A model generated the notes under the pieces. That model was not told the DNA's origin. It worked only from the letters and a program-made list of their open reading frames with translations, and searched no databases. A stretch of DNA of 64,000 nucleotides, taken from the NCBI RefSeq assembly GCF_012927345.1, contig NZ_JABBGJ010000026.1:78450-142449 (forward strand), in the 5' to 3' direction. Position numbers and translations under genes: made by a program. Shown in pieces: positions 34,330 through 43,136 of this stretch. The stretch comes from Paraburkholderia polaris. GTDB lineage: Bacteria > Pseudomonadota > Gammaproteobacteria > Burkholderiales > Burkholderiaceae. Every line of letters begins with the position of its first letter. The stretch's first letter is position 1.

Positions 34330-34599
34330 GGCACCCATTATCGGGCGCGATCCGCCTGGAAAGAAATCGCCAATCGGCATAACGATATGCGCCCGCGGTA
34401 TTTGCTGTGTCCGGTGGCTTTTGCCAGTTCACGATGTGTGCCCGTTCGGCTATTTGCGGCGGCCGGCCAGATTTAGACGAATCCGACAGACGGAGTGACG
34501 CGTATAAATGATGTGATCAGGGTCTGCCGCGGGCGCTGGCTCGCCTATATTTGAACCGCGGACATGATCGCCTTTCATTTCACTTTGCCGGAGGCCGGT

Positions 34600-34929
34600 A
34601 TGAAACGAACATCGAGGACGTCAAGGGTAGTGGGGGTCTTGCTGTGCGCGGCCGCGTGCGGCGGCGCCGCGCAAGCTGGCGCACAGGGCCTGAGCGCGCA
34701 GGACGACATCAACGCGCCGCAGAACAGTACGCGTGTGATGCCGAACGCGGCGCGCGGCAGCGAATATCCGACGCACGGCAACCAGCAGGCTGGCGAGTTG
34801 AACCTGAATCCGACCGATCCGCGCGCGCAACTGGTCAACGGTTTGCCGAACAACACCCAGGCGGGCGGCTACGGTTCGCCGCTCGCCGGCGTGCGTACCT
34901 ACGTGCAGCCGCAAATGCCCGCGAACTAA
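34600..34929 (+). CDS. Small exported protein of unknown function
   Basis: A 109-residue protein with a signal peptide (RTSRVVGVLLCAAACGGAAQAGAQ) and a short mature part rich in Asn, Pro, Gln and Gly (NAPQNSTRVMPNAARGSEYP, GELNLNPTDPRAQLVNGLPN). I do not recognise the family. GGAGG lies eight bases before ATG 34600. It is followed by the tandem-repeat region. Confidence 0.6.
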   Translation: MKRTSRTSRVVGVLLCAAACGGAAQAGAQGLSAQDDINAPQNSTRVMPNAARGSEYPTHGNQQAGELNLNPTDPRAQLVNGLPNNTQAGGYGSPLAGVRTYVQPQMPAN

Positions 34930-35050
34930 GCGGTCGCATGGGCGACGGTCGATCGTGCTGCATCGCGCGCGGACAGCGGCGCATCCCGGCACGGACCATG
35001 GTGTTTCCGTTTTGGGCCTTGGTTAAGGCTTTTAGGCTCCGGCGTGATCA

Positions 35051-35306
35051 CCGGACCACCCGGCCACCGGACCACCCGGCCACCGGACCACCCGGCCACC
35101 GGACCACCCGGCCACCGGACCACCCGGCCACCGGACCACACGGCCACCGGACCACCCGGCCACCGGACCACCCGGCCGCCGGACCACCCGACCACCGGAC
35201 CACCGGACCACCGGACCACCGGACCACCGGACCACCGGACCACCGGACCACCGGACCACCGGACCACCGGACCACCGGACCACCCGACCACCCGACCACC
35301 CGGCGA
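35051..35306. repeat. Minisatellite of 16-bp and 8-bp units
   Basis: Nine consecutive 16-base units (CCGGACCACCCGGCCA) run from 35051 to 35194. Eleven 8-base units (CCGGACCA) run from 35195 to 35282, and three diverged 8-mers follow. The 16-mer equals an 8-mer plus its variant CCCGGCCA. Because 8 is not a multiple of 3, all six frames stay open and long artificial ORFs arise (Pro/Asp/His/Arg/Thr-rich or Val/Trp/Ser/Gly-rich). It lies in the 402-base gap between a small exported protein and a transporter gene. I see no coding role. Confidence 0.95.
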
Positions 35307-35331
35307 CCGGATCGCCAGTTCCACGTCTGGC

Positions 35332-35967
35332 TCAGATGCCGAACACAATCCGCAACGTATCGTTTTGCACGATCACAGAGACGCCGATGATCAGCAGGAT
35401 CAGCGGCAGCAACGCGGTACCGTAGCGCCGGATCGGCGCGCCCAGCAACGGATGCTCCACCAGCCACACCGCGCCCGCGCACCAGAGGCCGATCATGACG
35501 ACGAACACCAGCGAGATGAACAGGCCCTCGCTGTGCGAATGACTCGCGTACAAGGGCACGTAGACCGCGAGATTGTCCGAACCATTGGCGACCGCCACGC
35601 ACGCGACTGTCCACCATGACGAGCCTGCTCTGGCCCTAGTCGGCGTAGCCAATGTACTCGTGTGCGCCACGGCCTGCGCCTCGTTTTCCTGATCTGCGTT
35701 ACTTGGGCGGAAGCGCGTCCACGCTTTGCTCAGACCCACGCCGATCGGCAAGATACCGAGCAGACCGACATAGCCGGCGGGTAAGTGCGTCAACAATGCG
35801 GCGAGCAGAATCGCCCCCACGATCAGGGCCAGCGAACCTGCATACTGCCCGCCGATCACGCGACGCCGCTTGCCGCCCGCTTCCGCAAGGAAGGCGAGCA
35901 GCACGAAGAGGTTGTCGATATTGGTGGCCGCGTAAGCCGCGACGGCGAGCAGGGCAAGGCTGAACAT
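35332..35967 (-). CDS. CadD-like cation resistance transporter
   Basis: A 211-residue inner-membrane protein with five or six hydrophobic segments (LALLAVAAYAATNIDNLFVLLAFL, GSLALIVGAILLAALLTHLP, YVGLLGILPIGVGLSKAW, and after the loop ANGSDNLAVYVPLYA). The two NxDN motifs (ATNIDNL and ANGSDNL) are typical of the cadmium-resistance transporter CadD in the LysE superfamily. The substrate may be cadmium or another cation. The start at 35967 (Met before FSLALL) gives the normal family length; the upstream open frame is GC-rich filler. No regulator lies beside it. Confidence 0.8.
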   Translation of the reverse strand: MFSLALLAVAAYAATNIDNLFVLLAFLAEAGGKRRRVIGGQYAGSLALIVGAILLAALLTHLPAGYVGLLGILPIGVGLSKAWTRFRPSNADQENEAQAVAHTSTLATPTRARAGSSWWTVACVAVANGSDNLAVYVPLYASHSHSEGLFISLVFVVMIGLWCAGAVWLVEHPLLGAPIRRYGTALLPLILLIIGVSVIVQNDTLRIVFGI

Positions 35968-36262
35968 GCGGGAAAGCCGGTCAATGCACGGTAGGAAAAG
36001 GATCTGCACCCATGAAGCAGGTCCAGCCGAAGAGTCGGCCGCGCGCCGGAGGCATGGCGGCCGGTCAACACGATGCCGATGCAAGGCGTCGCGGTCAAGC
36101 CGTCTCTTTGTCTTGCGCGATGTGCGCGTCCTGCGGTTCAGCACGTTCGCGTGTGGCGCCGCGCCGCGCAGTCCTGTGCCTGCGCCGTCCCCGTGGCTGG
36201 CGCGATGCCGATCCATCAGCCCGTAAGCTACAATTGCCGACGGCTTGAAAAACGGAACATCA

Positions 36263-36844
36263 ATGAAGATTCGGATTCTCTCTATCGCCTGCGTCACGAT
36301 CGCTGCCACGCTGTTGGCGGCGTGCACGGCCGTCTACAAGAACTCGGATGCATGCGAGCAGTTGATGCGAAGCAAGCTGGCAGAAATTTCGCCGGATACG
36401 CTGAAGATCGCTCATACGGGTGCTGGTATCGACGGCTCGCGGGTGGTCGTCGAAGGATCGATCGAGCATGTGATGACGGCTTCGGAGGTGGCAGCCGCCT
36501 CGGCGGCATCCGCGGCCGCTTCCGCCGCGAAACTGGCGAATGCGCCTCGCGCGGCTTCCGGCGTGCGCGCGGCGTCCGCGGTGTCGGTGGCTTCCGCGGC
36601 TTCGGACGCTGAGGCCGCCTCCGGCGTGACGGCTGGCGTGGCTTCGGGGGCTACGGCCGCTTCGGCGAGCCTCGCTGCGTCGGGGGCCGACGCAGCCTCG
36701 CTCAAACCGGCCAAGCCGAAGAAGACCACCACGGCGGCTGCCGCCGAGTGCACGTTCCACGGCTCGGCGCTGAGCGTATTCAGCTGGTTGGCGCCGGCAA
36801 AGCTCGCCACGCCGGCCGATAAAGCCAGCGAAGCTACCGAGTAG
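36263..36844 (+). CDS. Alanine-rich lipoprotein of unknown function
   Basis: A 193-residue protein with a lipoprotein signal (ILSIACVTIAATLLAACTAV). A short folded part (NSDACEQLMRSKLAEISPDTLKIAHTGAGIDGSRVVVEGSIE) is followed by a low-complexity stretch of Ala/Ser/Val repeats (about residues 78-155), a basic segment PKPKKTTT and a C-terminal AECTFHGSALSVFSWLAPAKL. The Ala/Ser stretch encodes GCX-type slippage-prone DNA. I do not recognise a function; the tail may belong to an uncharacterised Burkholderiaceae family. Confidence 0.65.
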   Translation: MKIRILSIACVTIAATLLAACTAVYKNSDACEQLMRSKLAEISPDTLKIAHTGAGIDGSRVVVEGSIEHVMTASEVAAASAASAAASAAKLANAPRAASGVRAASAVSVASAASDAEAASGVTAGVASGATAASASLAASGADAASLKPAKPKKTTTAAAAECTFHGSALSVFSWLAPAKLATPADKASEATE

Positions 36845-36943
36845 CAATTTTCATTTGTGCCTGTCGCCGCGGGCTAGCGCCCCCGGAGCACCTCACGCCG
36901 TGCTCAACGAACACAGCATGATCCGGTCAGCGCAAGACGAATC

Positions 36944-38815
36944 TCAAGCCGCCCCGTTCCCGTGGCGGCTTTTGTTTTCGTGCATCAGTTCAAGTACGCT
37001 TTCGCCGAACGCCTGCGGCCGCCCTTCGAAGCAGCGCTGCACCGCCTGCGTATCAATCAGGCGCTGCCGCAGCGCCGTGCGTTCGTCGTGCTGGTCGATC
37101 ATGCGCACAGCCGCAGTGATGTAAGCCTCGACGCTGTCCGTGGTGGTCCACGACGGCATGCCGACGCGCTCGAACAGCGCGCCGTCGATCCGCTCGAACA
37201 CTTCCGGCCCGCGTTTGCATACGCCGGGCAAGCCGAGCGTCAATGCATCGACGATACCGTTGGTGTTGCCGAACGGAAACGGGCTGAGGAACAGGTCGGA
37301 TTGATTGACGCGCGCCAGATATGCGGCGTAGTCATGAAAGTCGTGAACGACGGCGCCCGGCAACGCTCGCGCGATGACGTCACGCAAACGGTCGAACGGC
37401 AGACCTGACGGCACACCGCTCATGAAGTGAAACTCAACGGATGTCGCGGCACGCTCGCCGATTGCGCGGCATGCATCGAGAAAACCGGGATTGAGTTTCA
37501 TCGCGCTGGCGGTGATGACGATTTGCAGCGTTTCGCGCGCCGGCGGAATCTGCGCGACGATGTCCGGCAGCGCGACGGACGGGCGGTACGGTTGCCCGTC
37601 TTTCGGCAGCTTCATCAGTCGTTCGCTGAAGCAGGCCGGGTCGCCGACATAATCCTCTTCGACGCTGATGTAGTCGATCCTGTCCGAATGCGTGGTGGCG
37701 GGATGGCCGAGCGCCGCGACCTGCAGCGGCGCGATGCGCAAGTTGGACATAAACACCGTCAGCACGAACATGCCGACGCTCGGCATGTACAACACGTCCG
37801 GCTGCTCGGCCTCGGCAAAGTCGCGAATCGTCTTCAGGCACTCGCCGATGTAGTCCGGCTGATCCAGTTCGATGAAGCGGTCGAAGCTGTTCCGCCCCAC
37901 CTCGTCGACGGCGTAACCGAAGCCGAAGCCCACCACTTCGAAATGTTCGCGCGCGGCTTCGAGCGTACGCGAATGCGTGCGGTAGATCGAATGGGCGCCG
38001 CTGAACCACTCCAGCACGACCACCATCAAGGGTTTTTTGCCGCGCCGCGGTTTGCCTTTGGCAGGCGTGCGCTTCGGCGCGGGCAGGTCGGTCAGGCCGA
38101 GCTGCGCGAGCTTGCGGCGCACCAGCACATTGATGTCCTGCTTGATCGCATGCCGCCGCGGCGTATCGGCATAGCTGCAGAACATATAGGCGTTGTGCAG
38201 CACGGCCGAGGGCAGATCGTCGAGGTCGTCGATCTGCTGCAGCTTGCCGGGCAGCCACTCCAGCAGCGCCTCGCGCTTCAGATGCGCGTTTGGCGAGCCC
38301 TTGAAGACCGGTGCCAGCAGAACGAGGGCGAGACAGGCCGCGATGGTTTTGTCGTACGCCCAGAGCGCCGCGAAGTCGAGTTCCAGTTCGGACTCGGTCG
38401 AATAGAGCACGCATAACTTCTCAATGAAGCTGTCTCCCGGGAGGAACTGCGCATCTGCCGGGCCGCGGGGATTCAGATAGCGGGCGACATGGTCCGCATT
38501 GCCTGACGCCGTGGCCGAGAACAGCACGCCGATCCATTCATGCAGCGTGAGAAACAGTCTGAAGCACTCGGTGGGCGGCCGGAAATCCGGGTCGGCGAAC
38601 AACGTTGACACGGCGCTCGTCAGGCGTGTGCAGAAACGCTGGCGTTGCTCTTTGGCAGGCAGGCCGGTCATGCCCGAAGCCTGGAAACTTGCGTCCAGCT
38701 CGCCGCGCGTTTGGTGGAGGAGTGCGAGTGCGGCGATGAGCTGGACCGAGGCCTGAGCATGCTGTTGCGTATAAACAAGTTGCTCGAAATGGTCGAGCGA
38801 AAAGGTGACTTCCAT
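36944..38815 (-). CDS. HMW1C-like cytoplasmic glycosyltransferase (GT41 family)
   Basis: A 623-residue protein in two parts: an all-helical N-terminal domain (about 1-240) and a GT-B catalytic part. The C-terminal FPFGNTNGIVDALTLGLPGVCKRGPEVFERIDGALFERVGMPSW is very close to HMW1C of Haemophilus and its Actinobacillus homologue (about 620 residues). SMFVLTV-like and YMPSVGMFVLTVFMSNLRIAPLQVAALGHPATTHSDRIDY match the UDP-sugar domain. HMW1C enzymes attach glucose to asparagines of adhesins in the cytoplasm. No adhesin or two-partner exporter lies next to it here, so its acceptor is unknown. Confidence 0.85.
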   Translation of the reverse strand: MEVTFSLDHFEQLVYTQQHAQASVQLIAALALLHQTRGELDASFQASGMTGLPAKEQRQRFCTRLTSAVSTLFADPDFRPPTECFRLFLTLHEWIGVLFSATASGNADHVARYLNPRGPADAQFLPGDSFIEKLCVLYSTESELELDFAALWAYDKTIAACLALVLLAPVFKGSPNAHLKREALLEWLPGKLQQIDDLDDLPSAVLHNAYMFCSYADTPRRHAIKQDINVLVRRKLAQLGLTDLPAPKRTPAKGKPRRGKKPLMVVVLEWFSGAHSIYRTHSRTLEAAREHFEVVGFGFGYAVDEVGRNSFDRFIELDQPDYIGECLKTIRDFAEAEQPDVLYMPSVGMFVLTVFMSNLRIAPLQVAALGHPATTHSDRIDYISVEEDYVGDPACFSERLMKLPKDGQPYRPSVALPDIVAQIPPARETLQIVITASAMKLNPGFLDACRAIGERAATSVEFHFMSGVPSGLPFDRLRDVIARALPGAVVHDFHDYAAYLARVNQSDLFLSPFPFGNTNGIVDALTLGLPGVCKRGPEVFERIDGALFERVGMPSWTTTDSVEAYITAAVRMIDQHDERTALRQRLIDTQAVQRCFEGRPQAFGESVLELMHENKSRHGNGAA

Positions 38816-39077
38816 CGTTTGACTATTGTTAGATATGCAGGACTAACGATATTGAGATGACGCTAGCCGGAAACGACGATTATTGCAGTCAGGGTGTATC
38901 AAATAAGCCTGGGATGAGAATTTGGGAATTTTCCGCGCGGGAAAATCCGATCGGCCTGTAGGATTTATTCTGTTTCGGCGCAGGAGTTTGATACTCGATA
39001 GGGGAGTCTGCTCAGGCGCTCAATCGAACCCGCCCTACGCCGCTGTCTGCGCAAGGCGGATCCTCGACATTGCGCAC

Positions 39078-40352
39078 TCAGAACGCGTAATACGGACCCG
39101 GCCCGGCCGAGGTCGCGCGCGACGCGATTGCCGTGTAGACACGCCGTCCGAAAAAGAACGGCAGGCCCCAGCCGAAGCCATTGCTGGCAATCCCAGCCAG
39201 ATTGTTGAACGCGTTATTGGACGACGCGAACAACGTGCGCGAATTGCCGATCGCAAACGACACCGTATTCGTCGCGCCATCGGTACCTACGATCGAGGCG
39301 CTTGCTGTTTGCGTCGAGCTCGGGCAGTACCAGTAACCGCATTGCGGCAACTGACTGTTGTTGAAGAAGAGCGCGTTCGAGCCGCTGTCGACATAGCTTT
39401 GCGCGTACGTCTGACCGGCGCTGTTGGTGACCACATAGCCCGTCTGCGTATTGGCCTTGACCACGCTCGCGCCGCTGAGCGTGTTGTTCGCCTGGGTGCC
39501 GATGCCGAAGATCAGCGAGCCTGACACGCTGGCCGCGCCTGCGTCGGCGATTGCCGGCAGGTCGATTACCACGCCGTTGTTGTCCAGCGCGAAGCGGCTG
39601 ACTGGATTGGTCACCTGTTGCGCAAGCGCTTGCGTACTCGCGAGGCAGGCGCCACTGGCGTCGCAGCTGTAATACCAGCGGGGCAGAGCGGTATTGACGC
39701 AACCGCTGCCGCAGTCGGCTGCGAACAGGCCGACGCCGAGAATGCCGTTGGCGCGCAGGGTCGCGACGGTCAGCATCGACGGGCCGGAGCCGGCGCAGTC
39801 GGTGGGCACACTGGGCAGCATGGGGTCGGCGATCAACTGGATGGGAATCGAGGCGGCCAGTTGGCCGGCCATCCGCACGTCCGCGTTACGCACCGCCCCC
39901 CACGCATACCCGCCGCCGAATACCGCGCACTCGCCAGTCACGCCGCTGCCTGAACTCACCGCCGCGAGCGAGAGGCTGGCCGGCAGCGCGGACGCGAGAA
40001 TCCGCAGGCCGTGCGAGCCGGTGTCGACCTGAATATTGTCGATCGTCGCGCAATTGCTGGTGCCGGGCTGGCAGACGGTGACGCTGGTCGTCAGCATGTT
40101 GCGCGTCAGACCCGGCGCGGTGCTGACCGCAATCGGCTGGACGTTCGCGGTAGTCGATTGCGGTACCGAAGTGCCCGTGCTGGAGACGTCGCCCGCAGAT
40201 GGCGCGCTGGCGCCTGACGGGCTCGCGGCGCTCGGACTGCTGGCCGCTCCTGCCTGTGAGGAGGCGGCTGTGCTGCCGCTGCTGCCGCCGCCGCAACCGG
40301 CGAGTGCCGCGCAGACGAGGAGCATGGCATAGAGACGAGGGGAGGGCTTCAT
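39078..40352 (-). CDS. DUF3443 family lipoprotein
   Basis: A 424-residue exported lipoprotein (MLLVCAALAGCGGGSSGST, Cys about 21), followed by a Ser/Ala/Pro-rich linker and a large secreted domain with several Cys pairs (VCQPGTSNCATIDN, CGSGCVNTALPRWYYSCD, CGYWYCPSS). The domain contains VDTGSHGLRIL and YVDSGSNALFF, reminiscent of the DTG/DSG catalytic motifs of aspartic proteases, but I do not claim activity. It pairs with the adjacent DUF2844 gene, as in many Burkholderia. Start 40352 fits the signal; the Shine-Dalgarno is poor. Confidence 0.82.
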   Translation of the reverse strand: MKPSPRLYAMLLVCAALAGCGGGSSGSTAASSQAGAASSPSAASPSGASAPSAGDVSSTGTSVPQSTTANVQPIAVSTAPGLTRNMLTTSVTVCQPGTSNCATIDNIQVDTGSHGLRILASALPASLSLAAVSSGSGVTGECAVFGGGYAWGAVRNADVRMAGQLAASIPIQLIADPMLPSVPTDCAGSGPSMLTVATLRANGILGVGLFAADCGSGCVNTALPRWYYSCDASGACLASTQALAQQVTNPVSRFALDNNGVVIDLPAIADAGAASVSGSLIFGIGTQANNTLSGASVVKANTQTGYVVTNSAGQTYAQSYVDSGSNALFFNNSQLPQCGYWYCPSSTQTASASIVGTDGATNTVSFAIGNSRTLFASSNNAFNNLAGIASNGFGWGLPFFFGRRVYTAIASRATSAGPGPYYAF

Positions 40353-40418
40353 GATGATGTCGGCAATCGGATCGTCGAGGCGTTTTCTTGATAGCGTGCG
40401 CACGGTGCCAGCGGAAAT

Positions 40419-40883
40419 TCAGCGAAAATCGCCGGCCGTGACGCCGGGTGGCAAGGTCGCTGGCAGCCACGCGCGTCCTACGTAGCCGCGCATTGGGCCG
40501 CCGGATTCCACAATCACGTCCGAGCGGACCACCCGCGAGGCGTGCAGATTGCCGTCTGGCGCGGACGCGGCGGCGCCCGTCCGGTAGGAGTCGGCGTACT
40601 TTCCCAGCAACGCGCGCAGATCCGGCATGGTCGGGCCCTGCCACGTGTAAGCGATGATCTGACCGGTATTCGTCGCGTACTCATTAATGGTTGTGTTGCC
40701 CGCATCGGTCAGCGTGCGCAGGCGTAGGGCGCCGTTCAGCAGGGTTTGGGGTGCCGCAGCTGTCGAATCAGCCTGACCAGGCATCGTGCCGCCCAATTCG
40801 GCATGCGCTTCGGGACTGGCACACAGCAGGGCAGCCACCATCGCTGGGGCGGCAAGGGCCGGTGAAAAACAAGGATTTGGCAT
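40419..40883 (-). CDS. DUF2844 family exported protein
   Basis: A 154-residue secreted protein with a signal peptide (PALAAPAMVAALLCASPEAHA). The mature part has RTLTDAGNTTINEYATNTGQIIAYTWQGPTMPDLRALLGKYADSY, diagnostic of DUF2844. It lies 66 bases upstream of the DUF3443 gene on the same strand and is very probably cotranscribed. ATG 40883 has CAGG seven bases upstream; a TTG at 40913 is unlikely to be used. Confidence 0.8.
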   Translation of the reverse strand: MPNPCFSPALAAPAMVAALLCASPEAHAELGGTMPGQADSTAAAPQTLLNGALRLRTLTDAGNTTINEYATNTGQIIAYTWQGPTMPDLRALLGKYADSYRTGAAASAPDGNLHASRVVRSDVIVESGGPMRGYVGRAWLPATLPPGVTAGDFR

Positions 40884-41343
40884 GGCAACCTGTCTCGCTA
40901 TTGGAACGCTCAAGCTTTATTGAGATGTCCAATTCAAGATAACACTCAGGTTTCCTGATCGTTGTCAGGAGCGGCGCGCGGCGCTTCAGCTAATCTCGAA
41001 AATTGCGTATGACGAGGGCGGAAAGTGTCTTTTAAAACAATGATCTGACAATCAGATAGGGCATGTCCGACGGGCGTTTGGGAAACGTTGTGAATTGTTA
41101 AATTTGCTGATGAGGGAGATGATTGTTGCCGTGAAGCGGGGCGCTCTTTCTGCAACGGGAAGCTGCGCGCTGCACAGCGATTCAAGGGTGCCCAAGCCCT
41201 TCGCCGCGGTGCGTGTTTTGCCGGCGGCGGCCTGCTCAATTCATGGGCAAACCCCGGTTTTTGCACACGACTCGCCGGGATCGGTAAAATGTTGGGTTGA
41301 TCCACGGAAACTTGCCGTGGCGTAGCGGAAGGATTCCCCGAAC
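40884..41343. other. Intergenic region upstream of bamC
   Basis: Four hundred and sixty bases without a convincing gene. Short open frames on both strands (for example 41095-41325) have no recognisable features. Just before bamC there is an inverted repeat CCACGG/CCGTGG (41302-41320), then AAGGA at 41329. No dapA precedes bamC, unlike the order I recall in related genomes. Confidence 0.5.
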
Positions 41344-42576
41344 ATGACTGATCTTCGTCTTACCAAGCGGTTTGCAGTAATGCTGATGGCAGGCGGTCTG
41401 GTCGCCGGCTGCGGCACCTCGTCGCCGACCAAAATCGACTACAAAAGCGACTCGAAATCGAAGCAAGTGTCACTTGCCGTACCGCCGAACATGATCGATG
41501 AGACGTCCGATCAGCGTTCGTTGCCCCCGCAAGGTGGCGAAACCTCGCTGTCCACGCTCAAGCAGGTCCAGGCGCAGGCACCGGCCACTAACACCCTGAC
41601 GGTGGTGCCGCCGGTGAACGGCATGCACATCCAGCGCGACGGTACGGAAAGCTGGCTCGTGATCGACAACAAGGCGCCCGACCAGGCATGGGCGCAAATC
41701 CGCCGTTTCTGGCAGGAACAGGGCTTCCTGCTGGTGGTCGACCAGCGCGACAAGGGCGTGATGGAAACGGACTGGAATGAAACGCACGCGCAGATCAACG
41801 ACGGCCTGATCCGCAACACGCTATCCAAGGCCATGGGCAACAGCTATGTGAGTTCTGAGCGCAACAAGTACCGCACGCGTCTCGAAACGGCGCCGAACGG
41901 CGGCACCTATGTGTTCATCAGCCAGAAGGGCATGCGTGAGGCGATCACCGGCACTAACAACGATTCGACCACGTGGGAAGCCAAGCCGAACGACCCGGGT
42001 CTCGAACAGGAATACCTGAAGCGGCTGATGGCAGCGCTGGCGCTGGCGGATTCGCGCACGAAACCGGCCGATACGCAAAGTGCCGATCTCTCGCCGGCGG
42101 GTGCGCAAACGGCGCCGAACGCGGCCACGGCGGGTGCGAAGTCTGCGGCTGCGGCCACGGCGGCGCAAAACGTCGCGCTGTCGGCGCAACCGCCGATGCC
42201 GGATGAGTCGGCGAACAGCACGTCGGCACAGCTCTCGTCCACCGAACTGACGCTTGGCGAGCCGTATGACCGTGCGTGGCTGCGCGTGGGCCTCGCGCTC
42301 GACCGCAGCAACTTCACCGTCGACGATCGCGATGCGAGCCGCGGTTTGTACTTCGTGCGCTACGTCGATCCGAAGGATCTGACGTCGGCGGAGCAGGGCT
42401 TCTGGAGCCAGGTGTTCCACGGCAAGAAGGAAAAGGTCGCCAAGCAGTATCTCGTGAACGTCCGCGCGGTGACACCTGACCAGACCCGTGTGGCCGTGGT
42501 CGACGATAAGGGCGCGATCGATCAGACCCCGCAGGCCAAGCAGATCATGAGTCTGATGGTCGACCAGTTGCACTGA
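41344..42576 (+). CDS. bamC: Outer-membrane assembly lipoprotein BamC
   Basis: A 410-residue lipoprotein of the BAM complex. The lipobox is LVAGC (Cys about 23). A disordered segment that contacts BamD in homologues follows (KSDSKSKQVSLAVPPNMIDE). Two helix-grip domains come next, the first at about 80-215 (WLVIDNKAPDQAWAQIRRFWQEQGF) and the second at about 300-400 (WLRVGLALDRSNFTVDDRDASRGLYFVRYV). They are joined by an Ala/Thr-rich linker. The protein helps BamA insert beta-barrel proteins. The gene is followed by a strong terminator. Confidence 0.94.
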   Translation: MTDLRLTKRFAVMLMAGGLVAGCGTSSPTKIDYKSDSKSKQVSLAVPPNMIDETSDQRSLPPQGGETSLSTLKQVQAQAPATNTLTVVPPVNGMHIQRDGTESWLVIDNKAPDQAWAQIRRFWQEQGFLLVVDQRDKGVMETDWNETHAQINDGLIRNTLSKAMGNSYVSSERNKYRTRLETAPNGGTYVFISQKGMREAITGTNNDSTTWEAKPNDPGLEQEYLKRLMAALALADSRTKPADTQSADLSPAGAQTAPNAATAGAKSAAAATAAQNVALSAQPPMPDESANSTSAQLSSTELTLGEPYDRAWLRVGLALDRSNFTVDDRDASRGLYFVRYVDPKDLTSAEQGFWSQVFHGKKEKVAKQYLVNVRAVTPDQTRVAVVDDKGAIDQTPQAKQIMSLMVDQLH

Positions 42577-42616
42577 AGGAAGCTGTAGCAAGCACAGGCA
42601 GTGAGCGCTGTCTGAA

Positions 42617-42650
42617 AACCCGCCCGGCATGCAGCCGGGCGGGTTTTTTT
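42617..42650 (+). terminator. Rho-independent terminator of bamC
   Basis: AACCCGCCCGGC (42617-42628) and GCCGGGCGGGTT (42634-42645) form a 12-base stem with loop ATGCA, followed by T to 42650. A strong terminator 41 bases after bamC's stop. Confidence 0.93.
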
Positions 42651-42764
42651 ATGTCCACGTTTCATCCTTCGCGCCGCAAGCCGTTAGTTCGGCCTCATAG
42701 CGCGCACGTGTTTTGCTTGCTGTCTGAAACACCGGTATGAACCGGCGCTCAACGGGAGATGGCT

Positions 42765-42908
42765 ATGTTCGACGTAATTCCTTACTGGATGTGGGCGGCG
42801 AGCTTACTCGCCCTGGCGCTCATATGCGGTGCAGCCCTGGCGCCGCGCGAGACGCGGCGGCCAACGGGTCTGCGAGTCAGACATACGGCTTCGCAACGCA
42901 CGAAATGA
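42765..42908 (+). CDS. Possible small membrane protein
   Basis: A 47-codon ORF with GGGAG six bases before the ATG. It encodes one hydrophobic segment (PYWMWAASLLALALICGAAL), then a basic tail (APRETRRPTGLRVRHTASQR). The layout (short N-terminus, one membrane helix, positive C-terminus) is typical of small bacterial membrane proteins. I do not recognise a family. It is in the unoccupied DNA upstream of the sigma-54 element, so it may be real or chance. Confidence 0.4.
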   Translation: MFDVIPYWMWAASLLALALICGAALAPRETRRPTGLRVRHTASQRTK

Positions 42909-42980
42909 CCGGCGCCTTGATGTTTGATTCGCTTCAAACGCATGAAGCGGAATCACGCGGCCGCCGCTGTGCGGCCGCAT

Positions 42981-43009
42981 GTAACGTGACGTTACCCCGG
43001 TGACGTAAC
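42981..43009. promoter_or_regulatory. Palindromic GTAACGT triad, candidate enhancer-binding site
   Basis: GTAACGTGACGTTAC (42981-42995) is a perfect palindrome with a one-base centre. GTGACGTAAC (43000-43009) repeats the right half of the motif, giving three half-sites in 29 bp. It ends about 100 bp upstream of a sigma-54 promoter, the usual distance for an activator. It does not match the NtrC consensus. Confidence 0.45.
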
Positions 43010-43110
43010 TCTCAAAACCCCTTCCGCCAATCCTGTCGATATCCTTTCTTCGCAAAAAATGACAATAACAATCAATAGCTTGCGAGCAAATTATAGAGAA
43101 ATCTGATAAC

Positions 43111-43126
43111 TGGCACGCAAGCTGCT
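43111..43126 (+). promoter_or_regulatory. Sigma-54 promoter of a non-coding transcript
   Basis: TGGCACGCAAGCTGCT has the invariant GG (43112-43113) and GC (43124-43125) exactly ten bases apart and the consensus TGGCAC-N5. One T of the -12 TTGC is C. No annotated gene follows on this strand, so the transcript would be a small RNA. Confidence 0.6.
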
Positions 43127-43136
43127 TTTAAAGACT

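Noticed and set aside
35051..35306. CRISPR-like periodic array
   Set aside because: The units are contiguous without unique spacers and no cas genes are near, so it is a minisatellite.
34926..35619. Several long ORFs across the minisatellite, both strands
   Set aside because: They arise because the 8-base units are stop-free in all frames; the products are pure repeats and start or end in real genes.
35968..36262. Riboswitch or leader for the CadD-like gene
   Set aside because: No conserved motif of a manganese or other known metal riboswitch could be seen in this region.
40946..41305. 119-codon minus-strand ORF upstream of bamC
   Set aside because: No recognisable domain, no Shine-Dalgarno, and codon use unlike neighbouring genes.
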